A stretch of DNA of 41,782 nucleotides from Acidobacteriota bacterium (GTDB taxonomy: Bacteria; Acidobacteriota; Thermoanaerobaculia; Multivoradales; J023): the NCBI GenBank assembly GCA_029263395.1, contig JAJCXO010000039.1, positions 1 to 41,782 of the forward strand. The letters run 5' to 3'. Each line of letters opens with the position of its first letter. Position 1 is the first letter of the stretch. Below are positions 9,501-17,312 of the stretch, piece by piece. A program made the translations under genes and the position numbers. The notes under the pieces were generated by a model, which saw only the letters and a list, made by a program, of their open reading frames with translations, ran no database searches and was not told the DNA's origin.

Positions 9501-10799
9501 TGGCAGTGGCGTCGGCGCGTTGATGGCGAAGTGATGTTCGAAGTTGACCGCAGCCGGTGCAGCGAGCCGTATGTTTTGCTGTCGTCGGTGCCCTTGGCTA
9601 TGCCCGCGGTCGGTGGGTTGGTGTTGGCGGGCGGTCTGTTGTCGACCATGGTGTTGTTGGCTTGGGTGCGGTGGGTATCACGTCGGCTGCTGTTTGCGCG
9701 CCTCGAGCAGCAGGTACGGCGACTTCGACCCGAGGATTTGATCCGAGGAGAGATTCGCACCAACGTCCTGGCGCTGCTGGCGTCGCCGATCGACCGGCGG
9801 GCAATCATGGCGTCGAATCGTTACGACTACGTGGCGCTTGGTGACGAGGACAGCCTGGCCCGAGCGCTGGAGGTTGAAGGCAAACCCAAGCCGGTGGTTT
9901 GTGATGGTTTCGAAGACGGTCTCGAGGATCCCGTAGCGCGCCGATCCAAGCTGCAAGTTTTGGAAGACTTGGTGCTCACTCATCACCGGCGGGTGCTGAT
10001 CCTGACCTCGGTAGATCCCTTCAACGATCTCTTTTCTTTTGCCAGCCCAGGGCACGATGCCCCCACCAGCGCTCCAGCCTCTGGGGCCCCCGATGACGAC
10101 GAGCAGCGCCGTTGGGGACGTTTGTTGAGCCGCTTTACTTTGGTGCCTGTGGCCCTCGCCCGGCAGCAGGCCACGGCGGTCGGCTCAGACGGTGCTGATG
10201 ACCTGGAAAGTACAGATTCGATGGGAGGGCGTCCGGCCTGGTTGGAGCGTGAGCTCAACGCCACCTTACATCTGCGCCGACTCGTCGAGCAGCGCCAAGG
10301 GCTCAGCAGCGATGCGGTGTCCCACATCAGCCGGCGAGAGGCTTTGGAGCGCATCGTCGAATCCGCGGAGGGCTACTATTGGGCGTTGTGGACCGCGTGC
10401 TCCCGCGACGAGAAGCTGGTGCTGGTCCAACTCGCCGAAGAGCGTCTCGTCAACCCCAAGCAGAATCGTACGGTGCGCCGCCTATTACAGCGTGGGCTGG
10501 TGGTGCGTGATCCGATGCTGCGGCCGATGAATGAGAGCTTCACGCTCTTCGTCAGCTTGATTCGTCTACCGCAAGAAGTTCGCGAGTGGGAGCAGCCGAG
10601 CCAAGGCATGGGTTGGACCCACATCCGCTGGGCGTTCATGGCGCTTCTGGTGGTCATCGCGCTGTTTCTCTCCACCACCCAGAAGCAACTTCTCGAGACG
10701 ACCTTCGGTTTCGTCTCGGCGCTCGGGATCAGCCTGCCCGTGTTGCTCAAATTGGTGTCGTCGGTCAACAAGCCGAGCCCCGGCGGTCTCGACGGTTGA
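6537..10799 (+). CDS. Large multi-pass dCache receptor of the CHAT/subtilase locus
   Basis: A 1420-residue membrane protein. A first helix at about 28-50 is followed by an extracytoplasmic region to about 278. Two helices (about 281-302 and 316-338) then lead into a second extracytoplasmic domain, about 339-660. This looks like dCache: WMRPDDGRQFIKAT, AYFQRVQDHD and GFGFAIIDDDGNVLLHSDS are visible. About six helices follow (662-871), then a third outer loop (872-1015) and a helix (1021-1045). The cytosolic part has a Walker-B-like RVLILTSVDPF but no Walker A, then a winged-helix-like segment with LVLVQLAEERLVNPK. Two C-terminal helices end it. Start GTG 6537 or ATG 6549; neither has a clear ribosome site. 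It heads the sigma/CHAT/anti-sigma/subtilase run and is inferred to be its sensor. Confidence 0.8.
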   Translation: MVEQMPEQQAPSEQKTRLGKSLTRRRWLAPVSWVVLLLGVPSLLYVAYVAGKLQDLSEHNLRTLGNAAGQIERALDNAGATARNLAKDFGYACEFLLRQPRLSLVEPTHCTDLEDFQKSDQAESRLEAAAGGRLLLVTDIPDLSSADLADTGSSPGTSFQLEVRLDQILADVPLEGAFDHLVIVEGDGQVVVQRGPDALRLTSLAKLTTTDSIKLSVADLQSASRVTQVHYAEQDYGLLCQPLRPPSDLVQRDQDDTLGSTWVLCGLVSSERSVANALAVSPLLVLILLLLLLLGLLTWPFFKIFTMRQRERLRFLDGYLLSVSTFGLLLLMALLLLDFQSYASLRNLTKDRLAALAADLDRHLVGELQQMARQLDAYDEIVAATAVNLGGLRTDVKLLRQRKSTSAQAPAATAVPVSEAVPVLDDSEPDAIKGLDLPYPDHYPHLSSVFWMRPDDGRQFIKATINDRNTPPVALSKRAYFQRVQDHDRLWRLSTVVDRWSSGDTGEPWDSEVYVEPIRSVTTGESSVVLSTCSRIRAEGSDDSPKGECPKPGERVVAALSTPLVSIADPVMGPGFGFAIIDDDGNVLLHSDSRRALADNLFDELSQPRRLRAALESRTDRAIESDYLSRPHRLWIRPMRGLPWTVVTFFDKEVLRTANLEVLTQAIVIGTLYLVVFYLIPSVIYLSRRRRHTSWLWPDGSKLRLYKRLVWMYGVLFLALLLVLHVVPRGYTLIAGFLFPLTAVVITVLRIRLWNRQHLSVLRGTKGVKGSDRAGLALDIFPQLLLAAVILSAPQRMEMLGSVISVMVLTFVVLFYVALRWSPKDGRVRLRLNRAKSLLPDEFLPWHDVAAVLFWLLVAVLPASCFFKVALEDQQLLLLKMEHLHLRDQLERRDCAVDERYRRVSVGQPGFLANRKIFVGGTDAYQASTSITAAHYAGEAVFEDLRSELAKPVGERWYSDLLADHEPLYNDTSVRLRYLAPPAASDSSWQWRRRVDGEVMFEVDRSRCSEPYVLLSSVPLAMPAVGGLVLAGGLLSTMVLLAWVRWVSRRLLFARLEQQVRRLRPEDLIRGEIRTNVLALLASPIDRRAIMASNRYDYVALGDEDSLARALEVEGKPKPVVCDGFEDGLEDPVARRSKLQVLEDLVLTHHRRVLILTSVDPFNDLFSFASPGHDAPTSAPASGAPDDDEQRRWGRLLSRFTLVPVALARQQATAVGSDGADDLESTDSMGGRPAWLERELNATLHLRRLVEQRQGLSSDAVSHISRREALERIVESAEGYYWALWTACSRDEKLVLVQLAEERLVNPKQNRTVRRLLQRGLVVRDPMLRPMNESFTLFVSLIRLPQEVREWEQPSQGMGWTHIRWAFMALLVVIALFLSTTQKQLLETTFGFVSALGISLPVLLKLVSSVNKPSPGGLDG

Positions 10800-10895
10800 T
10801 CTACTGGCCTCTGGCGACAGGCTGATCGTCTAGGCCGGGCAGTCACACCAACGGGGAGAGCGCATAAACTTGGTACCGCTTCAGCGGCTTCGCGT

Positions 10896-10949
10896 GCGCC
10901 GGAGCGCGCACAATGGCACTCTAGCGCCGGAGCGCGCATAATGGAACTC
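10896..10949 (+). repeat. Duplicated hairpin/ribosome-site/ATG cassette before the sigma gene
   Basis: Two 26-nt copies, 28 nt apart (10896-10921 and 10924-10949), differ at two positions. Each contains GCGC-CGGAGC-GCGC followed by CA(C/T)AATGG. The GGAG ribosome site therefore lies in the loop of a small GC hairpin, eight bases before an ATG. In copy one the ATG (10913) reads Met-Ala-Leu-stop (TAG 10922-10924). In copy two it is the sigma factor start. A partial third likeness, GGAGAGCGCATAA, lies at about 10855-10867. Confidence 0.8.
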
Positions 10950-11690
10950 GGCAAGAGGCCCAGGGTAAGAAAGGAGCGGCTCATCAGGAATATTCTTCCC
11001 TTTACCCGCCGCCGCAGCGTCGTAGATCCAGCAGCCTCAGGCAAGTCACCCAGCGATGAGGAGCGATCTGATGCCTCGGATGAGGGCGACGTCGGTGGGC
11101 AGCTGACTGCGCTACTAGCGGGAGATGTCGACGCTGCAGCCTGGCTCTACGATACGTTTTCTCGCAATCTCTTCCGGCGGCTGCACGGGCGTTATGGCGG
11201 ACATCCCGGAGTTGATGTCGAAGATCTTCTGCATGATGCCTTTGTGATGTTCTACCGTGGCAACGGCAAGATCCTGCGGGATTACCTCAGTCGAACCGAG
11301 GCTGGTGGGCGGACCGTGGCAAGCCTCGAGCGTCGCCTATGGGACGTCACGTGTGGTTTGGTGGCGAATCGCAAGCGGTCGGTCAAGGGGCGCCAGCTTT
11401 TGCCCTTGAGCTCTGTTGACCGTCCCTCGGCCGAGCCGACGCCGGAACGCGATTTTCTGGGGCGCGACGAGCTCGACCGACTCGACGCTTGTCTTCGTCG
11501 CCGCGGTCAGCGAATTTACCTCTACTTCTGTCTTCGCTTCGAAGACGGACTGGCACCGCGAGAAATCGTCACGGCTACTGGTTGGTCGCGCAAAGCGACT
11601 TACAAACTTCGCCAGGCACTCGACGAAGCAATCCGAGCCTGCTGCGAGAGCCTTGAGTTGGCGCTGAGCTTGCCAGAGCAGGCTGGGTGA
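10941..11690 (+). CDS. ECF-type sigma factor of the CHAT/subtilase locus
   Basis: A 249-residue sigma70-family protein. A basic N-terminal extension (1-50) precedes region 2 (about 65-125, with LYDTFSRNLFRRL and DVEDLLHDAFVMFYR). Region 4 lies at about 180-235, with IYLYFCLRFEDGLAPREI and GWSRKATYKLRQALDEAI as the helix-turn-helix. The family directs RNA polymerase to dedicated promoters under anti-sigma control. Its stop overlaps the CHAT start by 4 nt (GTGA), implying translational coupling. The start ATG lies inside the second copy of a duplicated ribosome-site cassette. A GGAACC at 6463-6468, upstream of the receptor gene, could be a target -35 element, but no matching -10 is evident. Confidence 0.85.
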   Translation: MELGKRPRVRKERLIRNILPFTRRRSVVDPAASGKSPSDEERSDASDEGDVGGQLTALLAGDVDAAAWLYDTFSRNLFRRLHGRYGGHPGVDVEDLLHDAFVMFYRGNGKILRDYLSRTEAGGRTVASLERRLWDVTCGLVANRKRSVKGRQLLPLSSVDRPSAEPTPERDFLGRDELDRLDACLRRRGQRIYLYFCLRFEDGLAPREIVTATGWSRKATYKLRQALDEAIRACCESLELALSLPEQAG

Positions 11691-14656
11691 AGGTGATGAA
11701 CCTCGGGTTGGCGATCCTTGCAATCTGGCTACTGAGTTGTGAGATGCCAGAGCGCCAACACGGGAGGCTGGAGCTTTCGACGGTGATGCGTCATCACGAT
11801 GAAGTCGTGAGCCGTCCGAGCGGCGAGGTCCTGCCGATGTTTTTGGGGGCCGGCAGCTCAATGGGAGTATGTCTGGAGACCAACGCCGATCTCGACACCA
11901 GTCAGTGGCGAGGCCAATTGACAGTCGACGGGCGCTTGGCTTCCGATGGGTCGCCGCCGGCGGCACGCAGTGGCCGAGTGTTGTGCTTCGATGGCGAGAT
12001 GCCCGAGGGACTGGAACCCAGCGTTGAGTTGGACGTCTGCCTGACGATTGAAGACAGGTTTGACGGGCGCCGTTGGCCGGCGCTCTGTCAACCCTCACTG
12101 CTGATGCTCGAGCTTGCGGAGCGCGAGGCGATCGAGGCGGATAAACAGCGTTTGCTGGCCGAAGCCAAGGCGTTGGACGTGTGGCAACTTGTGGGTCGCC
12201 TCGAGCAGTTGGCGGCGCGTGCGGTAGCCGCCGGCCTGCCAATGCAAGCAGCTCGTCTCGAGCTGATTGCAGTTTACTTTCTGCGGCGGGAGGGGGGACC
12301 TGAAGCGATCGCAAAGGCCCAGCAGCTGCTCAGCCAGCCTATGAGCTGGCAGTCTCACCCGGCGGCAGGCGGCCTCAGCGCCCAGATCGAATTGGAGCGT
12401 GCGGCGCTCGAGTTGGCTGTTTCAGCGGATGATCAGGCTGCCAAGCGGGCTTGGCTGCACCTGTCACAGGCGGATGCGTTGTTTCGTCGATCCGCCCACC
12501 GCCTCCGGTTGTCGGCGACGATCCGTCGGACCGCGTTGTTGGCGCGGTTGGGCTTCACGACCGAGGCCGTCGAGCAGTTGCAGTCGGCTTCTCAGGATTG
12601 TGCGACTGCCCACTGTTTGCCGGCAGTTCAAAAGATGGCGTCCTCCCAGTTGGCCTGGCTGGTGCTACAAGACCCCTTTGCTCGTCAGTCACAGCTGGCG
12701 GCGGCCGAGGCGGATCTACGAGCGCTACTCGAACCCTCGGCCGGAGCTTCGAACGAGTCGTTGGAGCACGCCAACGAGTGGTTGAACCTGGCCTATCTCC
12801 AGGTTCGGCAGGGGCTCGACAGCAGTGCGGCCCGGGTGGTTGCGAGAGGCTTGATCGCGAAACACAAGGCCAGTGGCCGTCGGGCCGATGAGCTCAACGG
12901 TTGGGCGTCGGTGCTCGATGGTCTGGTGGAATTGACGATGGGGCAGGCACAGGCCGCGCTCGAAGCTTGCGCCGCCGTGACCAGCGCGGTGGATGCGCAG
13001 CTAGCTGCCGGCGCAGCGGCTTGTGAGGGGCGGGCGTTACGTCGTTTGGGGCAACTGGACCAGGCGGCAGCCACTCTCGGCGACGCGCTGCACCATCATG
13101 GCGTTGCAACACAACGTCCGACATCGTCAGGTTTTGCCCAAGGTCCGGGGCCGAGGGCCGAGGCTTTCAAGCACCTCGCCAGGGTCGAGATCGAGCGCGG
13201 TCGTCCCGAGAAGGCTTGGCAGCTGATGGCCGAGCTCGACGGCCTGGCGTTCCTGGAACGGGACCGTCAGACCTGCCGTTTACAGGCGACGACGCCAGAG
13301 GTTGTGGAGCGTTGGCGCGCAATCGAGCGCGAGTCGGATGGCATCCTCGACCAGCTGGCGCGAGCCGATCCGCCAACCTCAGTGCGAAGACGTCAGCAGG
13401 TGCAAGCCATGCGGCGTGAGTTGCGTGCTCGTTGGCGAACGCTGCAGCGCGACTGGCCGGGCTGCGAATTGTCTCCCGGCGTGTCGACCGGGGAAGGGTT
13501 TCGGGCCTTTACGGTCGAAGACGAAGTCATTCTGCTGCGCCGCTCGGCTGCCGGCGAGGTGACTCTCGAGCAACGCACGACGCTTTCTCGACAGCGTCTG
13601 CTGGAGATCGTCGATGGTGTCTCGCGGGCGATGATAAGTCGAGACCAAGCTGACGCGACGTGGCGAGCCGAGCTTGCGCCTCTGGCTGCGGCGCTAGTGC
13701 CGAAGGCGATCGAGCGTTGGCCAGAAGTCAGTCTCTACCGCTTGCATGGTGCTCTGCAAGGGGTACCGCTGGCGGCCTTACCGTTGCCTGAGGGCAGCGT
13801 TGGTGGTACCGAAAACAGTGGATCTGACGGTGCCGGATCTGACGGTCCTGGATCTGACAGGGCAGGGCGCTGGTTGGTCGACGTTACCGTGCCGGCACTG
13901 GTGGGGGTTGGCAGTCGTCCGCTAGCGACTCCGGCTGCCACGGGTCCTGGGGTCTTCTTGATCGATCCTGATGGTAGTTTGCCAGAGGCCTCCACGATGG
14001 AGCCGTATTATCGCCAGCAATTTCCCCTGGCGCGTATTTTGGCGGGTGCAAACGCTAGTCGTGTCGGCGTGCGGTCTGCATTGACCGGCAGTGGGTGGCT
14101 GCACGTTGATGCTCACGGTCGTTATGAAGACAGCTTCCCTGAGCTTTCTGCCATGGTTCTGCACGATGGCCAGTTGGCCTGGCCAGAGCTTGCCGCCCTG
14201 GCGTCGCCGTGGCGTTTCGCCAATCTCAGCGGCTGTCAGACGGGAAGCTCCCAATGGACGCCGGACAGCGGCCGCTTCGGACTTGCCGGTTTGTTGACTC
14301 AGGTGGGGGTCCGTTGGGTTGTCGCAAGCCGAGCCAACTTGCTCGATCGATTTGCTGCCGAGTTCAATCGTACGTTCTACGCCGCATTGGCTGACGGAAA
14401 CACGGTCCCTGAAGCCCATGGCCGAGCCTTGCGTTCCCTCGCCAGGCGTTATCCGGTGTCGGTGTGGGCTGCGATGATGATCGTCTCCGGTGCAGTGGCT
14501 CCGGATCCTCCGCCATCGGCTGCAGTGGGTGATCTGAACTCGAGTATTGATGTGGGGGGCAAACATTCATCGTCCCGAATCCTCTCCAAGAGAAGGTCAG
14601 CGGCGCCGGATGAACCGGTGGCATTGGCCTTCGACCTAGAAGGAATGGCTGGATGA
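11687..14656 (+). CDS. CHAT-domain cysteine protease, predicted lipoprotein with helical repeats
   Basis: A 989-residue protein. A short lipoprotein-type signal ends in LLSC (Cys18) when translation starts at the coupled GTG 11687; starting at ATG 11696 would remove the only Lys of the n-region. A beta-rich N-domain (about 20-135) has four cysteines. TPR-like helical repeats run from about 145 to 560, a coiled stretch to about 600, and a C-terminal CHAT caspase-like domain from about 620 to 940. The catalytic pair is intact: His810 in VDAHGRY and Cys850 in LSGCQTG. CHAT proteases are activated by partner or ligand binding and cleave specific proteins; the target is unknown. A 15-bp repeat adds a GSDG-type loop (about 712-726). 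It overlaps both neighbours by 4 nt. Confidence 0.88.
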   Translation: MKVMNLGLAILAIWLLSCEMPERQHGRLELSTVMRHHDEVVSRPSGEVLPMFLGAGSSMGVCLETNADLDTSQWRGQLTVDGRLASDGSPPAARSGRVLCFDGEMPEGLEPSVELDVCLTIEDRFDGRRWPALCQPSLLMLELAEREAIEADKQRLLAEAKALDVWQLVGRLEQLAARAVAAGLPMQAARLELIAVYFLRREGGPEAIAKAQQLLSQPMSWQSHPAAGGLSAQIELERAALELAVSADDQAAKRAWLHLSQADALFRRSAHRLRLSATIRRTALLARLGFTTEAVEQLQSASQDCATAHCLPAVQKMASSQLAWLVLQDPFARQSQLAAAEADLRALLEPSAGASNESLEHANEWLNLAYLQVRQGLDSSAARVVARGLIAKHKASGRRADELNGWASVLDGLVELTMGQAQAALEACAAVTSAVDAQLAAGAAACEGRALRRLGQLDQAAATLGDALHHHGVATQRPTSSGFAQGPGPRAEAFKHLARVEIERGRPEKAWQLMAELDGLAFLERDRQTCRLQATTPEVVERWRAIERESDGILDQLARADPPTSVRRRQQVQAMRRELRARWRTLQRDWPGCELSPGVSTGEGFRAFTVEDEVILLRRSAAGEVTLEQRTTLSRQRLLEIVDGVSRAMISRDQADATWRAELAPLAAALVPKAIERWPEVSLYRLHGALQGVPLAALPLPEGSVGGTENSGSDGAGSDGPGSDRAGRWLVDVTVPALVGVGSRPLATPAATGPGVFLIDPDGSLPEASTMEPYYRQQFPLARILAGANASRVGVRSALTGSGWLHVDAHGRYEDSFPELSAMVLHDGQLAWPELAALASPWRFANLSGCQTGSSQWTPDSGRFGLAGLLTQVGVRWVVASRANLLDRFAAEFNRTFYAALADGNTVPEAHGRALRSLARRYPVSVWAAMMIVSGAVAPDPPPSAAVGDLNSSIDVGGKHSSSRILSKRRSAAPDEPVALAFDLEGMAG
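13820..13864 (+). repeat. 15-bp tandem repeat, three copies, inside the CHAT domain
   Basis: Units GGATCTGACGGTGCC, GGATCTGACGGTCCT and GGATCTGACAGGGCA encode GSDGA, GSDGP and GSDRA. They fall in a surface loop just after the conserved LQGVPLAALPLP segment, so copy-number changes would keep the frame. Confidence 0.9.
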
Positions 14657-15444
14657 ATCGAAGAGAGCCCGACGAGTTGTTGCACAGGTTGGCGGAACGT
14701 CAGTCCTCGGGAAGATCGGACGCCGTCTTGTCGATTGACGACGCGAGCCTAGAAGCGTATGCCGAAGGCCGCCTATCGGCGGCTGAGCGGCTCGGAGTCG
14801 AAGCGGTGTTGGTCGATAGTGCTTCCGCTCGCTCGCGACTGCTGGAGCTACGGGGTGTAGATGCAGCGGGGCCGTCGCCGTTGTTGCGTCGTCGGGTGCT
14901 CGAAGGAATTCCGCGCCCCCGTCCGCGTCGACGCCGACGGTGGCAAGCGGCAGTGGCAGCGATTGCCGCTGTCTTGTTGGCGGTCCTCGGACTACAACTA
15001 CAAGCGCCTGAACCACTTCCGGCAAATCTCGACTTCGAAGTCCGGGCGTTCGGAATCGCCGACGAGCGAGGAACGGTGGCAGGGGATCGAGTCCAAGCTC
15101 TGCCTGACACCATTCTTCGCTTCGAAGTTGCCCCGGTTGATGCCGCGGAAGCCGATGTTGCCTTCGGACTTTATCGCTGTGGGAAAGCGTCCTGCCGTCG
15201 TCTTGCGGCGGCAGACGGTTTGACCGTCGAGGCGGAACGCGGCGCGGCGTTGATGTTCGGGCGGGCCGAAGCTCTCCTCGGATCGCGAGCAGGTAGCCAT
15301 GTCCTCTGGGTTGTCGTGGCAAGGCCGGGTGGGTTGCCGCACGAAATCGAAGTGTCGTCCGATCAAACCCTCTCGGCAGCGCTTTCCGCCGAGGGTCGGC
15401 GCCGAGTCATCGAGCAGCATATCGATCTCTTGGCTGCGCCTTAG
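14653..15444 (+). CDS. Single-pass anti-sigma-factor-like protein
   Basis: A 263-residue protein. The cytosolic N-domain (about 20-68) has the anti-sigma pattern DDASLEAYAEGRLSAAER, normally found after the zinc motif, but lacks the HxxxCxxC zinc ligands. A proline/arginine-rich stretch precedes one membrane helix (about 97-117). The outer domain (about 120-255) is beta-rich with a cysteine pair near YRCGKASC. Membrane anti-sigmas hold their sigma until degraded or rearranged; here the partner would be the sigma at 10941. The gene overlaps the CHAT stop by 4 nt (ATGA). The outer domain could contact the CHAT lipoprotein or the subtilase, which is inference. Confidence 0.72.
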   Translation: MNRREPDELLHRLAERQSSGRSDAVLSIDDASLEAYAEGRLSAAERLGVEAVLVDSASARSRLLELRGVDAAGPSPLLRRRVLEGIPRPRPRRRRRWQAAVAAIAAVLLAVLGLQLQAPEPLPANLDFEVRAFGIADERGTVAGDRVQALPDTILRFEVAPVDAAEADVAFGLYRCGKASCRRLAAADGLTVEAERGAALMFGRAEALLGSRAGSHVLWVVVARPGGLPHEIEVSSDQTLSAALSAEGRRRVIEQHIDLLAAP

Positions 15445-15519
15445 CCATTCAATGAATGATTTGTGGAGCATGTTTCGAGGTTGGCCTCGCTGTGCTCCAG
15501 ACCGCGAGAGGAACTCATC

Positions 15520-17178
15520 ATGATGTGTTTGTTATCGATCGCTCGTGCCCTGTTCGTCCTGTCCGTTCTGTGCGGTTTCAGCGTCCCTGTAGCTGCCGCC
15601 GCGGCAAGCGACGTTGCCCCGATCCATTGGGAACGCCGTGAGTGCCCGGGTGGATCGCCGCCGGGCGACGCAACTCTGTTGTTTCGATGTGGCGCGGATG
15701 TCAGTTACCACTCGGCGCCAGCTGGTCGCGAAGCGCCCCTTCCTGGGGGGTGCCAGATCACCTCCGGTGCAGCGGAATCACCAGCGGTGTATCCGGGCTC
15801 CGATGTCTTCACCAAGATCGACGGAGATTATCCGTGTAGTGACAGTGCTTGCTTCTGCGAGTTTGAAGCGTGTGAGCTGGACGGTCAGCCATGGGTCGCG
15901 GTCATTGACCGTGACAACTGGCACGGTCGCAGCCAAGCTGGGTTGATTGCGGAGATGGTTGGGCCGACACAACATGTGGCATTGCTCGATCTCGAGGCAG
16001 CGCTAGCGGAGACAGCACTGGATGGACTTGGTGCCGTCACCGACCTCAACGTTCTGGCTCGGCTGTGTCAGTTGATCGACATCGGAGAAGCAGAAGGCGC
16101 GCCGGTGATGCCGTCGGTGGTGTCGATGAGCTTTGGTCGTGTGGCATCGTGCGCCGATTCGAGCGACGCTGGTGAGTCGGGAGGGACGGCGTCCAACCCC
16201 CGTTCCCGGGAGCCTGGGTCGACCCTGGCTGGCGAGATCAGTTGGGCTCTCGAGGAATTGCGGGAAGTCCATGGGGTGATTCCCTTGGCTGCCCACGGCA
16301 ACCATGGCTCGGCGCTGTTTCCAGCTAGCGATGCTTCGGTGTTGGCAGTCGGCGCGCTTGATCTGTCAGCCTACCGGGCGCCTGGTTTCGAGATTGCTGC
16401 TTCTTGGGAGACGCCTGCGGGTGCGAACGCGCTGTTTCCGGGCAACGGAGTGTGTCTGCCCTTCGATGATTCTTTAGGTGACGGCTATTGGCGATCGCCA
16501 GCGGGTTCGTCCCAGGCCAACGCCCTGGCGGCGGGTTGGGTAGCGGACGCCGTGGCGGGCGGATGGTTCAGCGTTGACCATTTGGCCGGAGCATCACTTC
16601 TTTATCCGTTTCCAGGAGACCTCAGGACACCGGCAGATTTTGCGTTGGCCAAGGGCGGTACGTTGATTCCCGGCACTTGGTCGACCCCTGCCAGCGAGTT
16701 GATTGGCCGCTTGCTCGACCCGCGCCACGCCTGCTGGCAAGAGGACGACTTACCTCGTGCGGTGTTCGCGTCGCCCGGCCCAATGGTTGATCTTGTGTCG
16801 GTTTTGCCAAGCCCGGAGCAGTTGGCTTGCGAGGAGCATGTCCAGACTCCCGACACTGACTACTGTATTCCATGCCTCGGAGCCGGCGGCATCGGCAAAG
16901 ACAGGGCCGGCGTGATCACCACGCTTCAGATTGATCTCTCGGCGCCAGCTGTGCGCAACTCTAACGTGACGGTCAACAGCCTGGCGCTAAGGGTCGGTGA
17001 AGAGCAACGATTGCTCGAGCTGGCCGACGGAACACTGGCCGATCTTGGGCTCGGTGTAGTGGATATCCTGACTTTGACCAACGTTGATATAAGACTTGGT
17101 GACGAGGTTTCTTTGATCTGGGAAATGGAATGGAATGGCCTGAGTTTTTGGACCTCTTCTCCAGTGCACTTGCCGTGA
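15520..17178 (+). CDS. Exported subtilisin-like (S8) protease with shortened Asp-His loop
   Basis: A 552-residue protein starting at ATG 15520, chosen because GAGAGGA lies seven bases upstream; a longer GTG start at 15463 would bury the signal peptide. The signal peptide covers about 1-29. The subtilase motifs are present in order: Asp130 in VAVID, His135 in HGRSQAGLIA, the VVSMSFG strand, oxyanion Asn261 in AAHGNHG followed by FPASDASVLAVGALD, and Ser331 in AGSSQANALAAG. Only four residues separate Asp and His, far fewer than usual. Many cysteines suggest disulfides. The last 90 residues form a beta-rich tail. It begins 75 nt after the anti-sigma-like gene and closes the locus. Candidate roles are processing the anti-sigma or activating the CHAT protease. 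Confidence 0.82.
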   Translation: MMCLLSIARALFVLSVLCGFSVPVAAAAASDVAPIHWERRECPGGSPPGDATLLFRCGADVSYHSAPAGREAPLPGGCQITSGAAESPAVYPGSDVFTKIDGDYPCSDSACFCEFEACELDGQPWVAVIDRDNWHGRSQAGLIAEMVGPTQHVALLDLEAALAETALDGLGAVTDLNVLARLCQLIDIGEAEGAPVMPSVVSMSFGRVASCADSSDAGESGGTASNPRSREPGSTLAGEISWALEELREVHGVIPLAAHGNHGSALFPASDASVLAVGALDLSAYRAPGFEIAASWETPAGANALFPGNGVCLPFDDSLGDGYWRSPAGSSQANALAAGWVADAVAGGWFSVDHLAGASLLYPFPGDLRTPADFALAKGGTLIPGTWSTPASELIGRLLDPRHACWQEDDLPRAVFASPGPMVDLVSVLPSPEQLACEEHVQTPDTDYCIPCLGAGGIGKDRAGVITTLQIDLSAPAVRNSNVTVNSLALRVGEEQRLLELADGTLADLGLGVVDILTLTNVDIRLGDEVSLIWEMEWNGLSFWTSSPVHLP

Positions 17179-17312
17179 AGATTGGTGGCGTACCAGTCGG
17201 CTTCTAGAAGTAATGCGCGTGCGTCGGCTCATTGTCCCGAGTGGCGAGTCTTGGGCAGTGAGATCTTCAGGGTTAGATAGGCCGCAGGCGGTTTGGGCAA
17301 GAATCCGCGCCG

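Noticed and set aside
11337-12314. 325-codon - frame opposite sigma and CHAT genes
   Set aside because: Arg/Ser/Pro-rich shadow frame typical of GC-rich DNA.
17179-17312. Terminator between the convergent subtilase and kinase genes
   Set aside because: No GC-rich hairpin followed by a T-run could be found on either strand.
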